Below are positions 6,520 through 7,593 of a DNA stretch of 7,593 nt, in pieces (position 1 is the first letter of the stretch; the number at the start of each line of letters is the position of its first letter). The DNA lies in contig CAZIDB010000223.1 in NCBI GenBank assembly GCA_964537965.1, positions 1 to 7,593 of the forward strand, in the 5' to 3' direction. Source of the DNA: SURF-24 sp964537965 (GTDB lineage: Bacteria; Bacteroidota; Ignavibacteria; Ignavibacteriales; SURF-24). Below the pieces are notes generated by a model. It was not told the origin of the DNA. It did not search any database and saw only the letters and a list, made by a program, of their open reading frames with translations. Both the position numbers and the translations under genes were made by a program.

Positions 6520-7518
6520 TTAAAAGAATATTTGCATTTCAAGAATGAACCTGGAACCGATTGTTGTGTAATCATTATTGTAGATATACTTTGTAAACAA
6601 TCCGTCACCAAAAAGTCTTAACCTTGCATCCTTGTCGAAATAAACATTAACACCTCCCATTGCTTCAAGTGTATGATATTTCATCTCTTTCGAGTTTGGA
6701 GCAAAAAATCCCAGCAGTAATGAAGGTTCAATTTTCTTTACTACTTCACCGCCAATTTCAAAGGTTATGGATGAATTTATTTTTGCACCTGACGAAAAGA
6801 TTTTGTCATCAACACCAATTTGCTTTCTGCGTATACCTTCAATGGGATCCTGTACATAAAGCACTTCAAGATTAAGGGAATAATTATCTGTTTCAATTCC
6901 TGCATCTGCAGTAAATGCATGAGAATTAAACGGAACTTCTCCTCCCTTATTCAGGTACATATAATTCGCAGAGTAAATAAAATCATTATTGTGATAGCTG
7001 AATCTTCCGGCAATACCATTGTTCTGGGAATTATCTTTCATTACAGACAGGAAATACGAATAAGGAAATTCAGGATCTTTCTTTTTATAATTATAGTAAG
7101 CCATTACACTAACGCTTCTGCCGCCATAGCCAAGATCGGATATCGTCCGTTGGATATAACTTCTGTCAATTGAAATTAATTCTTCCTTGTTCACCAACTG
7201 CTCAAGTCCGAACGGTTTCTTAATATTTCCCACTTTTATTTTCATGTGTTTCCAGTATTCAAATTTTGCAGAGAATTCCCGGAAAGAAACTTTACCGTCT
7301 TCAGAACTTCCGCGCATATCAACCTGTGCTTCAATATCTTTATTTATTTTAACGTCTGCCTGCAGCTTTCCTTCGTAATAAACTTCCTGATTAAATTTTC
7401 TAAGCCGGTTTCTGTTGTATATTATAAAGCCGGTAGCACCATAACCGCTGAATTCAATATTTTCCTGTGCAAACATTAAAGTTCCAAGCAGAAGAAACAA
7501 GATGGTTTTAAGTTTCAA
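6520..7518 (-). CDS. Outer-membrane porin of the phosphate-selective OprO/OprP family
   Basis: A 332-residue outer-membrane beta-barrel expected to let phosphate or other small anions into the periplasm; true selectivity is not readable from sequence. A signal peptide (MKLKTILFLLLGTLMFA, cut before QENIEF) is followed by alternating-residue strands throughout and the protein ends in FILEMQIFF, with the terminal Phe typical of Bam-assembled barrels. The stretch MKIKVGNIKKPFGLEQLVN (92-110) plus the downstream SIDRSYIQRTISDLGYGGRSV (116-136) is the most diagnostic, matching the 'G.fk.PFGLEql' pattern of this family. At 332 residues it is somewhat shorter than the usual OprP (about 400). The start codon is TTG, supported by GGAG 8 nt upstream and a signal peptide that starts exactly there; no in-frame ATG fits. 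It is the first gene of the probable porin-CotH-PAP2 operon. Confidence 0.82.
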   Translation of the reverse strand: MKLKTILFLLLGTLMFAQENIEFSGYGATGFIIYNRNRLRKFNQEVYYEGKLQADVKINKDIEAQVDMRGSSEDGKVSFREFSAKFEYWKHMKIKVGNIKKPFGLEQLVNKEELISIDRSYIQRTISDLGYGGRSVSVMAYYNYKKKDPEFPYSYFLSVMKDNSQNNGIAGRFSYHNNDFIYSANYMYLNKGGEVPFNSHAFTADAGIETDNYSLNLEVLYVQDPIEGIRRKQIGVDDKIFSSGAKINSSITFEIGGEVVKKIEPSLLLGFFAPNSKEMKYHTLEAMGGVNVYFDKDARLRLFGDGLFTKYIYNNDYTTIGSRFILEMQIFF

Positions 7519-7526
7519 AGTAATAT

Positions 7527-7530
7527 CTCC
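7527..7530 (-). promoter_or_regulatory. Shine-Dalgarno site supporting the TTG start of the porin
   Basis: GGAG on the minus strand (context GACGGAGATATTACTTTG) is 8 nt before the TTG at 7518. It is what decides for a non-ATG start here. Confidence 0.6.
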
Positions 7531-7537
7531 GTCTCAA

Positions 7538-7593
7538 ATGAATGACAAATTACCACCTGCAAAATCTAAAGATTTCATGGCTAAGCTTCAAAT
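7538..7593 (+). CDS. Possible 5' end of a divergent gene, partial
   Basis: An ATG at 7538 opens a plus-strand frame that runs off the window after 18 codons, reading MNDKLPPAKSKDFMAKLQ. The composition (K, D, P, A rich and free of rare-looking codons) looks like a real protein N-terminus, but the stretch is far too short to assign a family. A second in-frame ATG at 7576 (MAKLQ) is an alternative start that would leave 57 nt between the divergent starts, a more usual spacing than 19 nt. No good Shine-Dalgarno precedes either start. It could equally be non-coding promoter DNA for the porin. Confidence 0.25.
   Translation, partial: MNDKLPPAKSKDFMAKLQ

Noticed and set aside
6513..6611. Longer CotH start, beginning at TTG 6611 or ATG 6575
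   Set aside because: Both overlap the 3' end of the porin gene, lack a Shine-Dalgarno, and push the lipobox cysteine too far from the N-terminus.
7535..7563. Bacteroidota-type promoter for the porin (TTTG at 7560-7563 and TTCATTTG at 7535-7542 on the minus strand)
   Set aside because: The motif is a near match, but transcription would then begin almost at the Shine-Dalgarno, leaving too short a leader; the real promoter may lie beyond the window.
7534..7578. Minus-strand 14-codon peptide upstream of the porin (MKSLDFAGGNLSFI)
   Set aside because: No Shine-Dalgarno precedes it and its length is within chance expectation; a leader-peptide role cannot be supported.

Overview
This A+T-rich window carries five genes, all read from the minus strand, so transcription runs from high to low coordinates. 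The organism looks like a Gram-negative member of the Bacteroidota/Ignavibacteriota (FCB) lineage. Pointers are Sec signals ending in FAQ or similar, an outer-membrane porin ending in Phe, weak Shine-Dalgarno sites before some genes, hairpin repeats of a type I recall from such genomes, and a multiheme quinol-oxidising cytochrome as in respiratory anaerobes. The assignment is inferred from style and not from any marker gene.

Right part (7518 to 4470): three tightly packed genes form a probable operon. They encode a phosphate-selective-type porin (OprO/OprP family, TTG start), a CotH-kinase-type lipoprotein 7 nt downstream, and a periplasmic PAP2-superfamily phosphatase another 9 nt downstream. 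All three families handle phosphate, phosphoryl groups or phospho-lipids, so a shared envelope phosphorus job is reasonable but unproven. Just right of the porin there may be the first 18 codons of a divergent plus-strand gene that runs off the window.

Middle (4357 to 2852): after a 112-nt gap comes a 501-residue inner-membrane NapC/NirT-type cytochrome with three transmembrane helices and seven haem-binding motifs, the first of them CX3CH. The layout resembles Geobacter ImcH, which passes electrons from menaquinol toward periplasmic carriers for extracellular respiration.

Left part (2737 to 95): after a 114-nt gap holding a hairpin repeat that probably acts as a terminator, a secreted 880-residue multidomain glycoside hydrolase follows. 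It has an (alpha/alpha)6 catalytic barrel, an FnIII-like domain and a CBM6/35-like domain. Its stop codon abuts an 11-bp stem-loop.

The most striking observation is in the CotH gene. A 55-bp palindromic element flanked by TA dinucleotides sits inside the lipoprotein signal peptide. Removing it with one TA (57 bp, 19 codons) leaves the frame intact and restores an uninterrupted 25-residue lipoprotein signal peptide. I see no CRISPR array, tRNA, rRNA, transposase or defence system, and no clear evidence of an entirely new multi-gene system.
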